Shown here: positions 18,544 to 27,561 of the stretch, in pieces
Layout: the number at the start of each line of letters is the position of its first letter
Position numbering within the stretch: position 1 is the first letter of the stretch
Source: Geobacter sp. SVR
GTDB lineage: Bacteria; Desulfobacterota; Desulfuromonadia; Geobacterales; Pseudopelobacteraceae
Reading direction: 5' to 3'
Length of the DNA stretch: 64,000 nucleotides
Assembly: GCF_016865365.1 (NCBI RefSeq)
Contig: NZ_AP024469.1
Span: 2,448,501-2,512,500 of the forward strand
Program-made: the position numbers and the translations under genes
Notes under the pieces: model-generated
Told to the model about the DNA's origin: nothing
The model's database searches: none
What the model saw: only the letters and a program-made list of their open reading frames with translations

Positions 18544-19425
18544 TCAGACCCTCTCGCTTTCGGCCTTGCCGAACAGTCCCTGCGGCCGGATGAACAGGAT
18601 CAGCAGCAGGATGATGAAGGCAATGGCGTCCTTGTAGCCCGAGGAGATCAAGCCGGCCCCCAAGGATTCCAGTATCCCCAGGATCAGCCCCCCTACGACC
18701 GTGGCCAGACCGCTGGACATCCCGCCGATGATGGCGGCGCAGAAGCCTTTCAGCCCCAGCATGACTCCCACGTCATAGGCTGTCATGGTCAAGGGGGCCA
18801 CGATGATGCCGGCAATCGCCCCCATGGCGGAACTGATCATAAAGGAGAACAACACCATCCGCTGCACATCGATGCCGACCAGGCCGGCTGCCGTGCGGTT
18901 GTAGGAACAGGCTCGCATGGCCTTGCCGCTGATGGTGTGGTAGAAATAAAACCGGTTGATGACCACGATCACCAGTGTAATCGCCAGTATCCAGAGATGC
19001 TGCGGCAGAATGGTTGCCCCGCCCACTGCAATCGGCTCGTCTCCACTGAATGGCGGGATGGAATGGGTATCCTTGCCCCACACCAGCATGGCAAGCCCCC
19101 GGATCAGGATGCTGCCGCCGATGGTGATGATGACGAGACTGATCGGCGTCGGCTTGCGCAACGGGCGAATGGCCAAACGCTCGAACAGCAGACCGATGAC
19201 AGTGGCGGCAGCCACGGCGCAGGGCACCGCTGCCCATGGCGGCAATTGGAGCAGGTTCAGGCACGACAGGGTCAAGAGCCCCCCCAGCATGACGAATTCA
19301 CCCTGGGCAAAGTTGATGATTCCGGTGGCATTGTAGATGATCGAAAAGCCGATGCCGATCAGGGCATAGATGGCACCGGTGGAAAGGCCGGAGAGGACGT
19401 ATTGGAGTAGCTGATCGAGCTGCAT
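18544..19425 (-). CDS. livH: Branched-chain amino acid ABC transporter permease LivH
   Basis: 293 aa from the ATG at 19425 (MQLDQLLQYVLSGLSTG), which has an AGAGGT ribosome-binding site and matches the family N-terminus. The open frame to 19527 is an upstream extension through a hairpin and is rejected. Motifs IYNATGIINFAQGEFVMLG and the permease loop with NRTAAGLVGID are seen. Confidence 0.95.
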   Translation of the reverse strand: MQLDQLLQYVLSGLSTGAIYALIGIGFSIIYNATGIINFAQGEFVMLGGLLTLSCLNLLQLPPWAAVPCAVAAATVIGLLFERLAIRPLRKPTPISLVIITIGGSILIRGLAMLVWGKDTHSIPPFSGDEPIAVGGATILPQHLWILAITLVIVVINRFYFYHTISGKAMRACSYNRTAAGLVGIDVQRMVLFSFMISSAMGAIAGIIVAPLTMTAYDVGVMLGLKGFCAAIIGGMSSGLATVVGGLILGILESLGAGLISSGYKDAIAFIILLLILFIRPQGLFGKAESERV

Positions 19426-19445
19426 TGTACCTCTGTCTACAAACC

Positions 19446-19471
19446 GAGAGACACGGCGAACCGTGTCTCTC
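19446..19471 (-). promoter_or_regulatory. Stem-loop between livJ and livH
   Basis: An 11-bp perfect stem (gagagacacgg / ccgtgtctctc) with a ttcg loop when read in the direction of transcription, lying between the second binding-protein gene and livH. There is no T-tract, so it is more likely a processing or stability element, or a weak attenuator, than a full terminator. Confidence 0.55.
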
Positions 19472-19588
19472 CGGGAAATTGAATATGTCAGGTAATCAGG
19501 CGAATGTGAAAAAAGCACCAAATGCAAGGTATGCGATTTCCGAGGAATGAGGCGTAACGCGGCAGATGGACTTTTTTCGCATTCGCTT

Positions 19589-20728
19589 CTATTTCACGAG
19601 CACCCAGTCCCTGTTCCTGATTTCCACCAGCACAAAGGCATCCTTGCCGAGTCCGGCATGATCCTGGGCCGAATAGGTGAAGGTACCGCCGATGCCGTGG
19701 AACTGCCGGGTCTTTTCCAACTGTTCACGAATCGCATCGGGAGTAGCGGCACCATGCTCCAGGGAGCCCTTCAGCAGCATGACCGCATCCCAGGCATGGC
19801 CGCCGAAATGGTCCCCTTCAGCCTTGTAATGGTTCTGGTAGTCCTTGACAAATGCCAGGAGCGATTTCTTTTGCGAGTCCGAGGCAGGCAACACGTCGGC
19901 AACGATTACTTTTCCGGAAGGAAGCCTGATACCTTCGGCAGCGTCTCCGGCCAGCTCGATGAATTTTTTGGACGAAACGCCGTGGCTCATGTAGAGCGGC
20001 AGCTTGAGACCGAGCTGGCGGGCATTCTTGGCAATTACCGCCGGGCCGGGATTGGTGCCCCAGACGATCAGCGCCTGGGCCTGGGATCCGCGGATTTTGG
20101 TCAACTGGGCGGTCATGTCGGTGTCCTTGGGACCATAGGTATCGTCGGACGCGATGGTCATACCGTACTTCGCGGCCTGAGCTTTCAACTGCTCGCGCCC
20201 GGACGAGCCGAATCCGTCGGACACGCTCAGGATCGCCACTTTGGTCTGCTTCTGCTTTTGGAGGTATTCGAAGATCCTGCCGACTGCCAGGGCATCGTTC
20301 TGGGCGGTCTTGAAAACCCACTTCTTGACCGGATCGGTAATCTTACTGCCGGCTGACAACGAAATCAGGGGAATCTGCTCCCTCTCCACCACCGGGATGA
20401 CCGCCATGGTTTCGCCGGTGGTGCTGGGACCAATAATGGCGGCCACCTTATCGTCCTTGATCAGCTTGGTGGCCAGTTGCACCGCCTTTGTGGCATCGCC
20501 GGCTGTGTCGTACACGACCAGTTCGAGCTTGCGCCCTTTGACTCCGCCCGCCTTGTTGATCTCATCGATCACCATCCTGGCAGTGTTGCGTTCCGGCTCC
20601 CCCAGGAAAGCGGCCGGGCCGGTGACTGCAAACAGGCCGCCGATCTTGAGCGGCGGAGCGGCGAAAACAGCCGTCGAAACCAGCAGCGTGAATGCCGCGA
20701 CAAAAAGCGGAACTATCCGGATGCCCAT
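19589..20728 (-). CDS. livJ: ABC transporter substrate-binding protein, LivJ type (copy 1)
   Basis: 379 aa periplasmic binding protein with a signal peptide (about 1-23, ending VFAAP). Family sequence KIGGLFAVTGPAAFLGEPE, VYDTAGDATKAVQLATKLI and GPSTTGETMAVIPV. The ATG at 20728 has a strong AGGAGG site. It is clearly paralogous, in tandem, to the next copy upstream, with several near-identical stretches. Together they would feed LivHMGF with leucine/isoleucine/valine or aromatic amino acids; specificity cannot be read from sequence. Confidence 0.93.
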   Translation of the reverse strand: MGIRIVPLFVAAFTLLVSTAVFAAPPLKIGGLFAVTGPAAFLGEPERNTARMVIDEINKAGGVKGRKLELVVYDTAGDATKAVQLATKLIKDDKVAAIIGPSTTGETMAVIPVVEREQIPLISLSAGSKITDPVKKWVFKTAQNDALAVGRIFEYLQKQKQTKVAILSVSDGFGSSGREQLKAQAAKYGMTIASDDTYGPKDTDMTAQLTKIRGSQAQALIVWGTNPGPAVIAKNARQLGLKLPLYMSHGVSSKKFIELAGDAAEGIRLPSGKVIVADVLPASDSQKKSLLAFVKDYQNHYKAEGDHFGGHAWDAVMLLKGSLEHGAATPDAIREQLEKTRQFHGIGGTFTYSAQDHAGLGKDAFVLVEIRNRDWVLVK

Positions 20729-20760
20729 GGATATCCTCCTGATATCGAAATTGAATGGAA

Positions 20761-21906
20761 TTATTTCACCAGTTGCCAGTCGCCCTTAGTCACCCGCACA
20801 ATCTCGAAGGCCGACAGGTCAAGGCCGTTATGATCCTTGGCAGACATGCTGAAGACGCCGGAAACGCTGACCAGTTTGCTGGCCTGTTCGATCCCGTCGC
20901 GGAGCTTCTCAGGCGCAGAGCTGCCGGTTTTCTTGACGGCATTGGCGATCAGCAGGAAGGCATCGTAGGCATATCCGCCGAAGGTGGAAGCTTCGGCGCC
21001 ATAAGCCTTTCTGTAGGCGGCGTCATACTCCTTGAGCAGCTTGGCCTGGGCATCGGACTTGGGCAGGACATCGTACACGGCCAGTTTACCGGCCGGCAGG
21101 ACCACCCCTTCGGCTGCGTCGGCTCCGGCCAGTTCGATGTATTTTTTGGAAGCAACGCCGTGGCTCATGTAGAGCGGGATCTTGAGTCCGAGCTGTTTGA
21201 CGTTCTTGGTGATCACGGCCGGTCCGGGATTGGTGCCCCAGCAGATGACGGCATCCGGCTTGATGCCGCGGATCTTGGTCAACTGGGCGGTCATGTCGGT
21301 GTCCTTGGGACCGTAGACCTCGTCCGCCACGACCTTGAAGCCCTTCTGAGCGGCCAGGGCCTTGATCTGTTCGCGCCCGGAGGAGCCGAAACCGTCGGTT
21401 ACCGTCAGCAGGGCGATGTTCTTCTGTTTATGTTTCGCCATGTAGTCGAGGATCTTCTCGGCTGCCACATGATCGTTGGCCGGTGTCTTGAAAACCCACT
21501 TCTTGACCGGTTCGGTGATCTTGATGCCTGCTGCACAGGAGATCAGCGGGATTTTCTCCCTTTCAGCCACCGGAATAACCGCCATGGACTCCCCGGTCGT
21601 ACTGGGCCCCACGATCACCGACACTTTGTCGTCCTTGATCAGCTTGGTGGCCAGTTGAACCGCCTTGGTTGCGTCACCGGCAGTGTCATAGATGACCGCC
21701 TCCAGCTTCATGCCGGCGATACCCCCCTTTTCGTTGGCATCTTTGACCAGCATTTCCAGCGTTTTCTTTTCAGGCTCCCCGAGAAACGAGGCAGGACCGG
21801 TCACTGCGAACAGACCGCCGATCTTGAGCGTACCTGCGGCAAACGCCGCTGTCGACGAAAACACTGCCGTAACCGCAGCTGCCACGACCATCATCTTTTT
21901 CAGCAT
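20761..21906 (-). CDS. livJ: ABC transporter substrate-binding protein, LivJ type (copy 2)
   Basis: 381 aa from the ATG at 21906 (MLKKMMVVAAAV), which follows a textbook AAGGAGGG site; the frame to 21945 is rejected. Signal peptide about 1-24. It shares KIGGLFAVTGPA, VIYDTAGDATKAVQLATKLI, SDGFGSSGREQ-like and TNPGPAVI segments with the copy downstream, so it looks like a tandem duplication. Confidence 0.93.
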   Translation of the reverse strand: MLKKMMVVAAAVTAVFSSTAAFAAGTLKIGGLFAVTGPASFLGEPEKKTLEMLVKDANEKGGIAGMKLEAVIYDTAGDATKAVQLATKLIKDDKVSVIVGPSTTGESMAVIPVAEREKIPLISCAAGIKITEPVKKWVFKTPANDHVAAEKILDYMAKHKQKNIALLTVTDGFGSSGREQIKALAAQKGFKVVADEVYGPKDTDMTAQLTKIRGIKPDAVICWGTNPGPAVITKNVKQLGLKIPLYMSHGVASKKYIELAGADAAEGVVLPAGKLAVYDVLPKSDAQAKLLKEYDAAYRKAYGAEASTFGGYAYDAFLLIANAVKKTGSSAPEKLRDGIEQASKLVSVSGVFSMSAKDHNGLDLSAFEIVRVTKGDWQLVK

Positions 21907-21965
21907 GATACCCTCCTTATATCCATCAATGCATTGAATGATCACTGCCGGGGGCCGGAAACCGG

Positions 21966-22397
21966 CTATATGCTGTAGAGGCGCTCCCCTTCCAGTACGA
22001 CGAAATTGCTGTTTCTGAGCACGGTAATGGCCTTGTCGGTCTCATCGAAACGGAAAATGATGACTGCATTGCCACCGCAGCGCTCCACAAAAGCGTACAT
22101 GTACTCCACGTTGATCTGCTCGGTATCCAGGGTTTGCAGGATGGTGGACAGCCCGCCGGGACGGTCCGGCACCTCCACCGCAACGACCTCAGTCTTGTTG
22201 ACGGTGAAACCTCTCTCCTTGAGCACCCGTTTGGCGGTTTCCACGTCATTTACGATCAGGCGCAGAATGCCGAAATCGGAGGTATCGGCCAGAGACAGGG
22301 CCCGGATATTGATGCCGGCATCACCCAAGATGCGTGTGATCTCGGCCAACCGGCCCGACTTGTTTTCGATGAAGATGGATATCTGTTCGACTTTCAT
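21966..22397 (-). CDS. Tandem ACT domain protein
   Basis: 143 aa made only of two ACT domains (about 1-65 and 70-140), starting [23 protein letters not shown] domains bind amino acids. This stand-alone form in an ior-paaK-liv cluster is known from other anaerobes, where it is presumed to sense the amino acid being transported or oxidised. Strong AGGAGG site before the ATG. No catalytic domain. Confidence 0.9.
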   Translation of the reverse strand: MKVEQISIFIENKSGRLAEITRILGDAGINIRALSLADTSDFGILRLIVNDVETAKRVLKERGFTVNKTEVVAVEVPDRPGGLSTILQTLDTEQINVEYMYAFVERCGGNAVIIFRFDETDKAITVLRNSNFVVLEGERLYSI

Positions 22398-22426
22398 AGT
22401 GAACCTCCTGGGAGAAAACCTGGCTT

Positions 22427-22550
22427 CTGCCGCAGAGACGCAGAGGCACGGAGAACTTCAAACTCTTTTCAACGAGACAGCCCCTTTGGGTTAAACTTAC
22501 GAGATTTTGCCCTTTTCCTGCTTTTCCTCTGTCAGTGTCTCCGTGGTAGA
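22427..22550. repeat. Inverted repeat, CACAGAG type (diverged)
   Basis: Left arm gccgcagagacgcagaggca (22427-22446, continuing to 22453) and right arm 22523-22550 (ttcctctgtcagtgtctccg). It lies between paaK and the ACT gene inside the operon, so it would be transcribed as a hairpin. Confidence 0.7.
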
Positions 22551-22563
22551 TTGACGTGTAGAA

Positions 22564-23865
22564 CTACAGCTTCCTGTTGTCGATCACCCGTTTGGCCTTG
22601 CCCTCGCTGCGCTGGATGGTTTTGGGTTCCACCAGTTTGGCGGTGCAGGTGATCCCCAGCATGTCCTTGATTTCCTTCTCGATCCGGCGGGAAAGTTTCT
22701 GCAGCACCTTGATCTCGTCCGAAAAGAGCCGTTCGTCCACCTCGACCTGCACTTCCAGCGTGTCGAGGTTGTCCCGACGATCCACGATCAGCAGATAATG
22801 GGGCTCGACCCCCTCGATGCCGACCAGGATCGATTCGATCTGGGAGGGGAAGACATTGACACCGCGGATAATGAGCATGTCGTCGGAACGGCCGCTCATG
22901 CGGGTGATGCGGGCATGGGTGCGGCCGCACACGCAGGGTTCGTAGGTAATGCTGGTGATGTCGCGGGTACGGTAACGGATCAGCGGTATGCCCTGCTTGG
23001 TGATGGTGGTGATGACCAGTTCGCCCCGCTCCCCTTCTCCCAGGCGCTGCCCGGTGTCGGGATCGATGATCTCGGGGATGAAGTGGTCCTCCCAGATGTG
23101 CAGTCCGTTTTTGGCCTGGATGCACTCGATCGCCACACCCGGCCCCATGATCTCGGACAGGCCGTAGATATCGATGGCCGCCAGGTTGAGCTTGTCCTCG
23201 ATCTCGCCGCGCATGGATTCGGACCAGGGCTCGGCCCCGAAGATCCCCACCCGCAGTTTGAGATCGCGGAAGTCGACCCCTTCCTCGTGGGCCGCTTCGG
23301 CCATGAACAGGGAATAGGAGGGGGTACAGGTCAGGACTGTGGAACCGAAGTCCTGCATGATCATGATCTGCTTCTTGGTGTTGCCCCCGGACATCGGTAT
23401 GACCGATGCGCCCAGGAGTTCGGCGCCGTAATGGGCACCCAGGCCGCCGGTGAACAAACCGTAACCGTAGGCGTTGTGGATGATGTCACCCTTGTGGGCG
23501 CCGGCCGAAACGAAGGAGCGCGCCATCAGTTCTGCCCAGGTCCGGATGTCCTTGGCTGTGTATCCCACCACGGTCGGCTTGCCGGTGGTGCCGCTGGAGG
23601 CGTGGATCCGGACGATCTCTTCCATGGGGGCGGCGAACAGGCCGTAGGGATAGGAATCGCGCATGTCCTGCTTGGTGGTGAATGGCAGCGCCTGCAGGTC
23701 TTCCAGGCTCTTGACGTCCCCCGGCTTGACGCCGGCCTTCTCGAAAGAGGCCTGATAAAACGGCACGTTGGCATGCACACGTTCCATCACCGACTGAAGG
23801 CGCTTGAGCTGCACCGCCTCCAGTGCCGACCGGGGAAGGGTTTCGTATTCCTCGTTGAAAAACAT
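22564..23865 (-). CDS. paaK: Phenylacetate--CoA ligase
   Basis: 433 aa AMP-forming acyl-CoA synthetase of the PaaK family. The ATP-binding loop [13 protein letters not shown] is at about residues 92-104, [12 protein letters not shown] and [13 protein letters not shown] follow, and the C-terminal lid carries [13 protein letters not shown] with the catalytic lysine. It activates phenylacetate or another arylacetate. Located directly after iorB, it links arylacetates and arylpyruvates. Confidence 0.93.
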   Translation of the reverse strand: MFFNEEYETLPRSALEAVQLKRLQSVMERVHANVPFYQASFEKAGVKPGDVKSLEDLQALPFTTKQDMRDSYPYGLFAAPMEEIVRIHASSGTTGKPTVVGYTAKDIRTWAELMARSFVSAGAHKGDIIHNAYGYGLFTGGLGAHYGAELLGASVIPMSGGNTKKQIMIMQDFGSTVLTCTPSYSLFMAEAAHEEGVDFRDLKLRVGIFGAEPWSESMRGEIEDKLNLAAIDIYGLSEIMGPGVAIECIQAKNGLHIWEDHFIPEIIDPDTGQRLGEGERGELVITTITKQGIPLIRYRTRDITSITYEPCVCGRTHARITRMSGRSDDMLIIRGVNVFPSQIESILVGIEGVEPHYLLIVDRRDNLDTLEVQVEVDERLFSDEIKVLQKLSRRIEKEIKDMLGITCTAKLVEPKTIQRSEGKAKRVIDNRKL

Positions 23866-23956
23866 GCTAAGACCTCATGATACGATAGTAGCGCTGCTTG
23901 CCGCCGCCACAAGGGGGCAGCCCCGTGGAACGACAACCTGAACGTGTTCGTGGATG

Positions 23957-24535
23957 CTACAGAGAACGCCCCATCAAAAAGGCTTTCCTGTTTATTTCCA
24001 ATGCCTTGGGTGGTACCATTTTCTGCAACGCTTCAAGCCAGAATTTCTCGTCGATATCCAGACGCTTGGACACCGCTCCCAAGAGGACCGTGTTGGCCGC
24101 CCGCGCATTGCCCGCCTCGCTGGCCAGCTTATGGCCGTCCACCAGCAGAAAATCGGGGAATTGCTCCCGGATGCCCTCGACCAGCCCCTCAGGATAGCTC
24201 TCCTTGCCCATTAGGATCGAAGGGGAGGCAATGCGCAGGTCGTTGGCCACCACCGTTCCCCCGGGTTTCAGCAGCGACAGGTAACGGCTGGTTTCCATCA
24301 GCTCGAAGCCGAACAGGATGTCCCCCTGCCCTTCCGGCACGATCGGAGAGAAGACCTCCTTGCCGTAGCGTACATGGGACACGACACTACCGCCGCGCTG
24401 GGACATGCCGTGAATCTCGCTCTTTTTGACGTCGAAGCCGGCCAGCATGAAGGTCTCGGACAGGATTTCCGACGCCAGCAGGATGCCCTGCCCCCCTACG
24501 CCTACCAGCAGGATATTGGTGATTCCCCCGCTCAT
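23957..24535 (-). CDS. iorB: Indolepyruvate ferredoxin oxidoreductase, beta subunit
   Basis: 192 aa from the ATG at 24535 (MSGGITNILLVGVGGQG), which has a GGGAGGA site and overlaps the iorA stop as ATGA. The glycine-rich GVGGQGILLASEIL is the pyruvate-oxidoreductase gamma-domain signature. With IorA it oxidatively decarboxylates arylpyruvates to aryl-CoA using ferredoxin, or runs in reverse for aromatic amino acid synthesis. Confidence 0.95.
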   Translation of the reverse strand: MSGGITNILLVGVGGQGILLASEILSETFMLAGFDVKKSEIHGMSQRGGSVVSHVRYGKEVFSPIVPEGQGDILFGFELMETSRYLSLLKPGGTVVANDLRIASPSILMGKESYPEGLVEGIREQFPDFLLVDGHKLASEAGNARAANTVLLGAVSKRLDIDEKFWLEALQKMVPPKALEINRKAFLMGRSL

Positions 24536-26310
24536 TTGCTCCTCCCGATGGCGTTGAACTTGCACAACTGGCGGCAGACGTCGCAGCCGGTGCACAGCAG
24601 CGGCTCGATATAAGCCTTGCCCCTTTGCCCTTCACCCGGGCGCCATTCGATGGCAGGACAGCCGATCTTGAGGCAGGCCCGGCACCCAACACAGCCCTCC
24701 TCGTCGACCTCCAGGACGATGCCCTTTTCGAAGACCCCTTCGCGCTTGATCAGCACGCAGGGCTTGTCGGTGATGATCACCGAAGGCTCGGGACGGTTCA
24801 TCTCCTCCTGTATCACTTTACGGGTCTGCTCCAGATCAAAGGGATCGATCAGGCGGATGTGCTGTACCCCCACCGCCTTGCAGAGCAGAGGTAGATCGAC
24901 GCGGTGGGTCGGATCGTCCATCAGCGTGAAACCGGAGGCCGGATTGTCCTGGCGCCCGGTCATGGCGGTGATGCGGTTATCGAGGATGATCAGCGTGGCC
25001 GGGGACTGGTTGTAGACCATGTCCATCAGACCGTTGATGCCGGTATGCAGGAAGGTGGAATCACCGATCACTGCCACCACCTTTTTCTGCTCCTCGCTCG
25101 AGACCACCTTGGTGACTCCGGTGGCCATCCCGACCGACGCCCCCATGCAGACGCAGGTGTCCATGGCCGAGAGCGGCGGCATGAAACCGAGCGTGTAGCA
25201 GCCGATGTCGCCGGTCACGTAGGCCTTGAGCTGGTTAAGAGTATAGAACACGCCGCGGTGCGGGCAGCCCGGACACATATTGGGGGGGCGCGGCGGCAGT
25301 TTCGCGGGCTCCGCCGTTGAGGATGAAGCGACAATAGCCCCCTGGATGCCGGCTGCGGCAAAGGCCTTCTGAATCCTCTCGGGTGTCAGCTCGCCGCAGA
25401 TCGGCAGGATCTCCTTGCCGGTTATGGCAAGGCCCATGGCCTTGACCTGGTCCTCGATGAACGGGTCCAGTTCCTCGACCACGAAGAGCCGTTCCACACG
25501 GGAGGCGAAATCCCGGATCAGGGTCTGCGGCAGCGGATGAACCATGCCCAGCTTGAGGGTCGAAGCCTCGGGAAAGACTTCGCGTACATACTGGTAGCAG
25601 GCGCCGGAGGTGATGATGCCGATGGAGGTATCACGCAGTTCCAGGCGATTGATGGCCATGCTTGCCCCTGCCTCGGCCAGTTTGGACATGCGCTCTTCGA
25701 CCAGCGGGTGGCGGACCCGGGCATTGCCCGGCAGCATCACCAGCTTGGCGGCATTGCGCACCAGCTGCGGCTGCGGCAGACCGGTCACCGGCTCAGCCAG
25801 TTCCACCACCGACTTGCTGTGGGAGATACGGGTGGTGGTCCGCAGCATGACCGGCGTGTCGTACTGTTCGGACAGCTCGAAGGCCAGTCGCGTAAACTGC
25901 AGACACTCCTCGGAATCGGACGGCTCCAGCATCGGCACCTTGGCGAACTTGGCGTAATTGCGGTTGTCCTGTTCGTTCTGGGACGAATGCATTTCCGGGT
26001 CGTCGGCCGTCACCAGCACCAGGCCGCCATTGACGCCGGTATAGGACAGGGTGAACAGCGGATCGGCCGCCACGTTCACCCCGACATGCTTCATGGTGCA
26101 CAAAGCGCGCCCGCCGCCAAAGGAGGCGCCGATGGCAACCTCCAGGGCAACCTTCTCATTGGGGGCCCAGGAGGAGTTGATCTCTTTGTAATTAATCGTA
26201 TTTTCAAGAATTTCCGTGGATGGAGTACCCGGATAGGCACAGGCGACGCGGCAACCCGCCTCGTAAGCGCCACGGGCTATGGCCTCGTTGCCGGAGAGAA
26301 TTTCTTTCAT
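24532..26310 (-). CDS. iorA: Indolepyruvate ferredoxin oxidoreductase, alpha subunit
   Basis: 592 aa from the ATG at 26310 (MKEILSGNEAIARGAYEAG). Domains in order: pyrimidine-binding domain with YPGTPSTEI, transketolase C-like domain, TPP-binding domain with GDIGCYTLG and GDSTFLHTGINGL, and a C-terminal ferredoxin domain with two 4Fe-4S clusters (CVGCRACLKIGCP; CTGCDVCRQLC). Normal length. It leads a long minus-strand gene set that runs down to livF. Confidence 0.95.
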   Translation of the reverse strand: MKEILSGNEAIARGAYEAGCRVACAYPGTPSTEILENTINYKEINSSWAPNEKVALEVAIGASFGGGRALCTMKHVGVNVAADPLFTLSYTGVNGGLVLVTADDPEMHSSQNEQDNRNYAKFAKVPMLEPSDSEECLQFTRLAFELSEQYDTPVMLRTTTRISHSKSVVELAEPVTGLPQPQLVRNAAKLVMLPGNARVRHPLVEERMSKLAEAGASMAINRLELRDTSIGIITSGACYQYVREVFPEASTLKLGMVHPLPQTLIRDFASRVERLFVVEELDPFIEDQVKAMGLAITGKEILPICGELTPERIQKAFAAAGIQGAIVASSSTAEPAKLPPRPPNMCPGCPHRGVFYTLNQLKAYVTGDIGCYTLGFMPPLSAMDTCVCMGASVGMATGVTKVVSSEEQKKVVAVIGDSTFLHTGINGLMDMVYNQSPATLIILDNRITAMTGRQDNPASGFTLMDDPTHRVDLPLLCKAVGVQHIRLIDPFDLEQTRKVIQEEMNRPEPSVIITDKPCVLIKREGVFEKGIVLEVDEEGCVGCRACLKIGCPAIEWRPGEGQRGKAYIEPLLCTGCDVCRQLCKFNAIGRSK

Positions 26311-26622
26311 GACCGCTTTCCCACTGATTGAGGTTTTGTGCAAAGTTTTGGCACTATACTAAAAGGACATGGAGAATGCAATCGTTTGACATGCTTTCAA
26401 CAGCATTCAGTTTAATGAAAAAAGCGTTCAACACTGCGGAAATACACAAATCGAAGAAACCGGGGACAGGGACTGACAGAGGAGAGCAACCAGGGCGAAT
26501 GGAGGCATGGTGAGCCTGTGAGGCAGCGGGCTGTGCGACACCAGCGGGGATTGCGCAAGACTGCAGAGTCGGGGAAGGAGCACCGGCAACCCTTTCACGG
26601 AGAATAGGTTGCCGGTGCCATT
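26311..26622 (-). promoter_or_regulatory. Structured leader region upstream of iorA
   Basis: 312 bp without a gene, between the ppx-like gene and iorA. Its main feature is a perfect 12-bp stem (gcaccggcaacc / ggttgccggtgc at 26580-26591 and 26607-26618) just after the ppx stop. Several smaller palindromic pieces (ttgcgcaa, actgcagagt) follow within 26,510-26,580. The half nearest iorA is AT-rich and probably holds the promoter. I could not match it to a known riboswitch or T-box by eye. Confidence 0.5.
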
Positions 26623-27561
26623 TCAATCCACGGAGTTGACAGGGTCAGCGGGAAGCTCGTCAGTGACCACCAGCCCTTCCAAAAGGCCGTAGTCGCTGAC
26701 CTTCATGCTCCCGATGCCGAACATCTCCATCGTGTGCAGGGTGATCAGACTGCCGGCGATGATCAGGTCTTCCCTGCCCCGCTCCAGGCCGGGTATCCCG
26801 AGCCGCTGGTCGGGTGCAAGAGGGAGCAGGCGCCGGTAGATCGCCTGTATCTCATCCTGTGCGATGATGTAGTTGTTGACCAGGCGGTAGTCGTACTGTT
26901 CCATCCTGAGGTTGATGGCTGCCAGCGTGGTGGCGGTACCTGCCGTGCCGATCAGCACGGTGTCGCGGTCGACAGAGCAGGAACTACCCTTCATCTCCTG
27001 CATTAACGCGCCAAGTTCCTTGCGGATTTTCCGTTCCATGGCCTCCGGTGTACCCTTGCCTTCTGTCAGACGCACCACCCCCAGCGGCAGGCTGCTGATG
27101 AAACACGCTTCGCCGTTTCTCACCAGGGTATATTCGGTGCTCCCGCCCCCCACGTCGAACAGCAGGATATGCTCGTGTCTGCGATCCAGACCGGCAAGAA
27201 CGCCCGCCAGGGTCAGCCGTCCCTCCTGGATCCCGTCGATGACCCTGAGCGGTATGCCTGCACGGCGTTGTGCCGCCTGCAGGAAATCCCCCCCATTGAC
27301 GGCATCCCGGACCGCACTCGTGGCCACGGCACGTATATGGCTGGCCTTGTGCCGCCGGATCAGATCAGAAAATCTTTCCAGACAGGAGAGCCCCCTCTGG
27401 ATCGCCTCTTCCGAAAGGCCGCGCTCACGGCAAAAACCGCCCCCCATCCGCACGATCTCCCGCTCCAGGCAGACCGGGGCAAAATTGCCGCCGTTCCGGT
27501 CAGCGATCAGCAGGCGTGCGGTATTGGTTCCCAGATCAATAGCGGCGATTCTGTCGTTCAT
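26623..27561 (-). CDS. Ppx/GppA family phosphatase (exopolyphosphatase-like)
   Basis: 312 aa, the short form of the ASKHA-fold family: AIDLGTNTARLLI (phosphate 1 motif, residues 7-19), DVGGGSTEYTLV (phosphate 2) and IGTAGTATTLAAI. It degrades polyphosphate and/or pppGpp. The lack of a C-terminal HD domain is normal for this short form. Its ATG overlaps the stop of the Na/Pi-cotransporter-like gene (ATGA), linking it to phosphate handling. Confidence 0.9.
   Translation of the reverse strand: MNDRIAAIDLGTNTARLLIADRNGGNFAPVCLEREIVRMGGGFCRERGLSEEAIQRGLSCLERFSDLIRRHKASHIRAVATSAVRDAVNGGDFLQAAQRRAGIPLRVIDGIQEGRLTLAGVLAGLDRRHEHILLFDVGGGSTEYTLVRNGEACFISSLPLGVVRLTEGKGTPEAMERKIRKELGALMQEMKGSSCSVDRDTVLIGTAGTATTLAAINLRMEQYDYRLVNNYIIAQDEIQAIYRRLLPLAPDQRLGIPGLERGREDLIIAGSLITLHTMEMFGIGSMKVSDYGLLEGLVVTDELPADPVNSVD

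Noticed and set aside
26311-26622. Cobalamin, glycine, c-di-GMP riboswitch or T-box leader upstream of iorA
   Set aside because: None of the conserved core words (for example the T-box GGTGGTACCGCG region or the cobalamin box) could be found on either strand.
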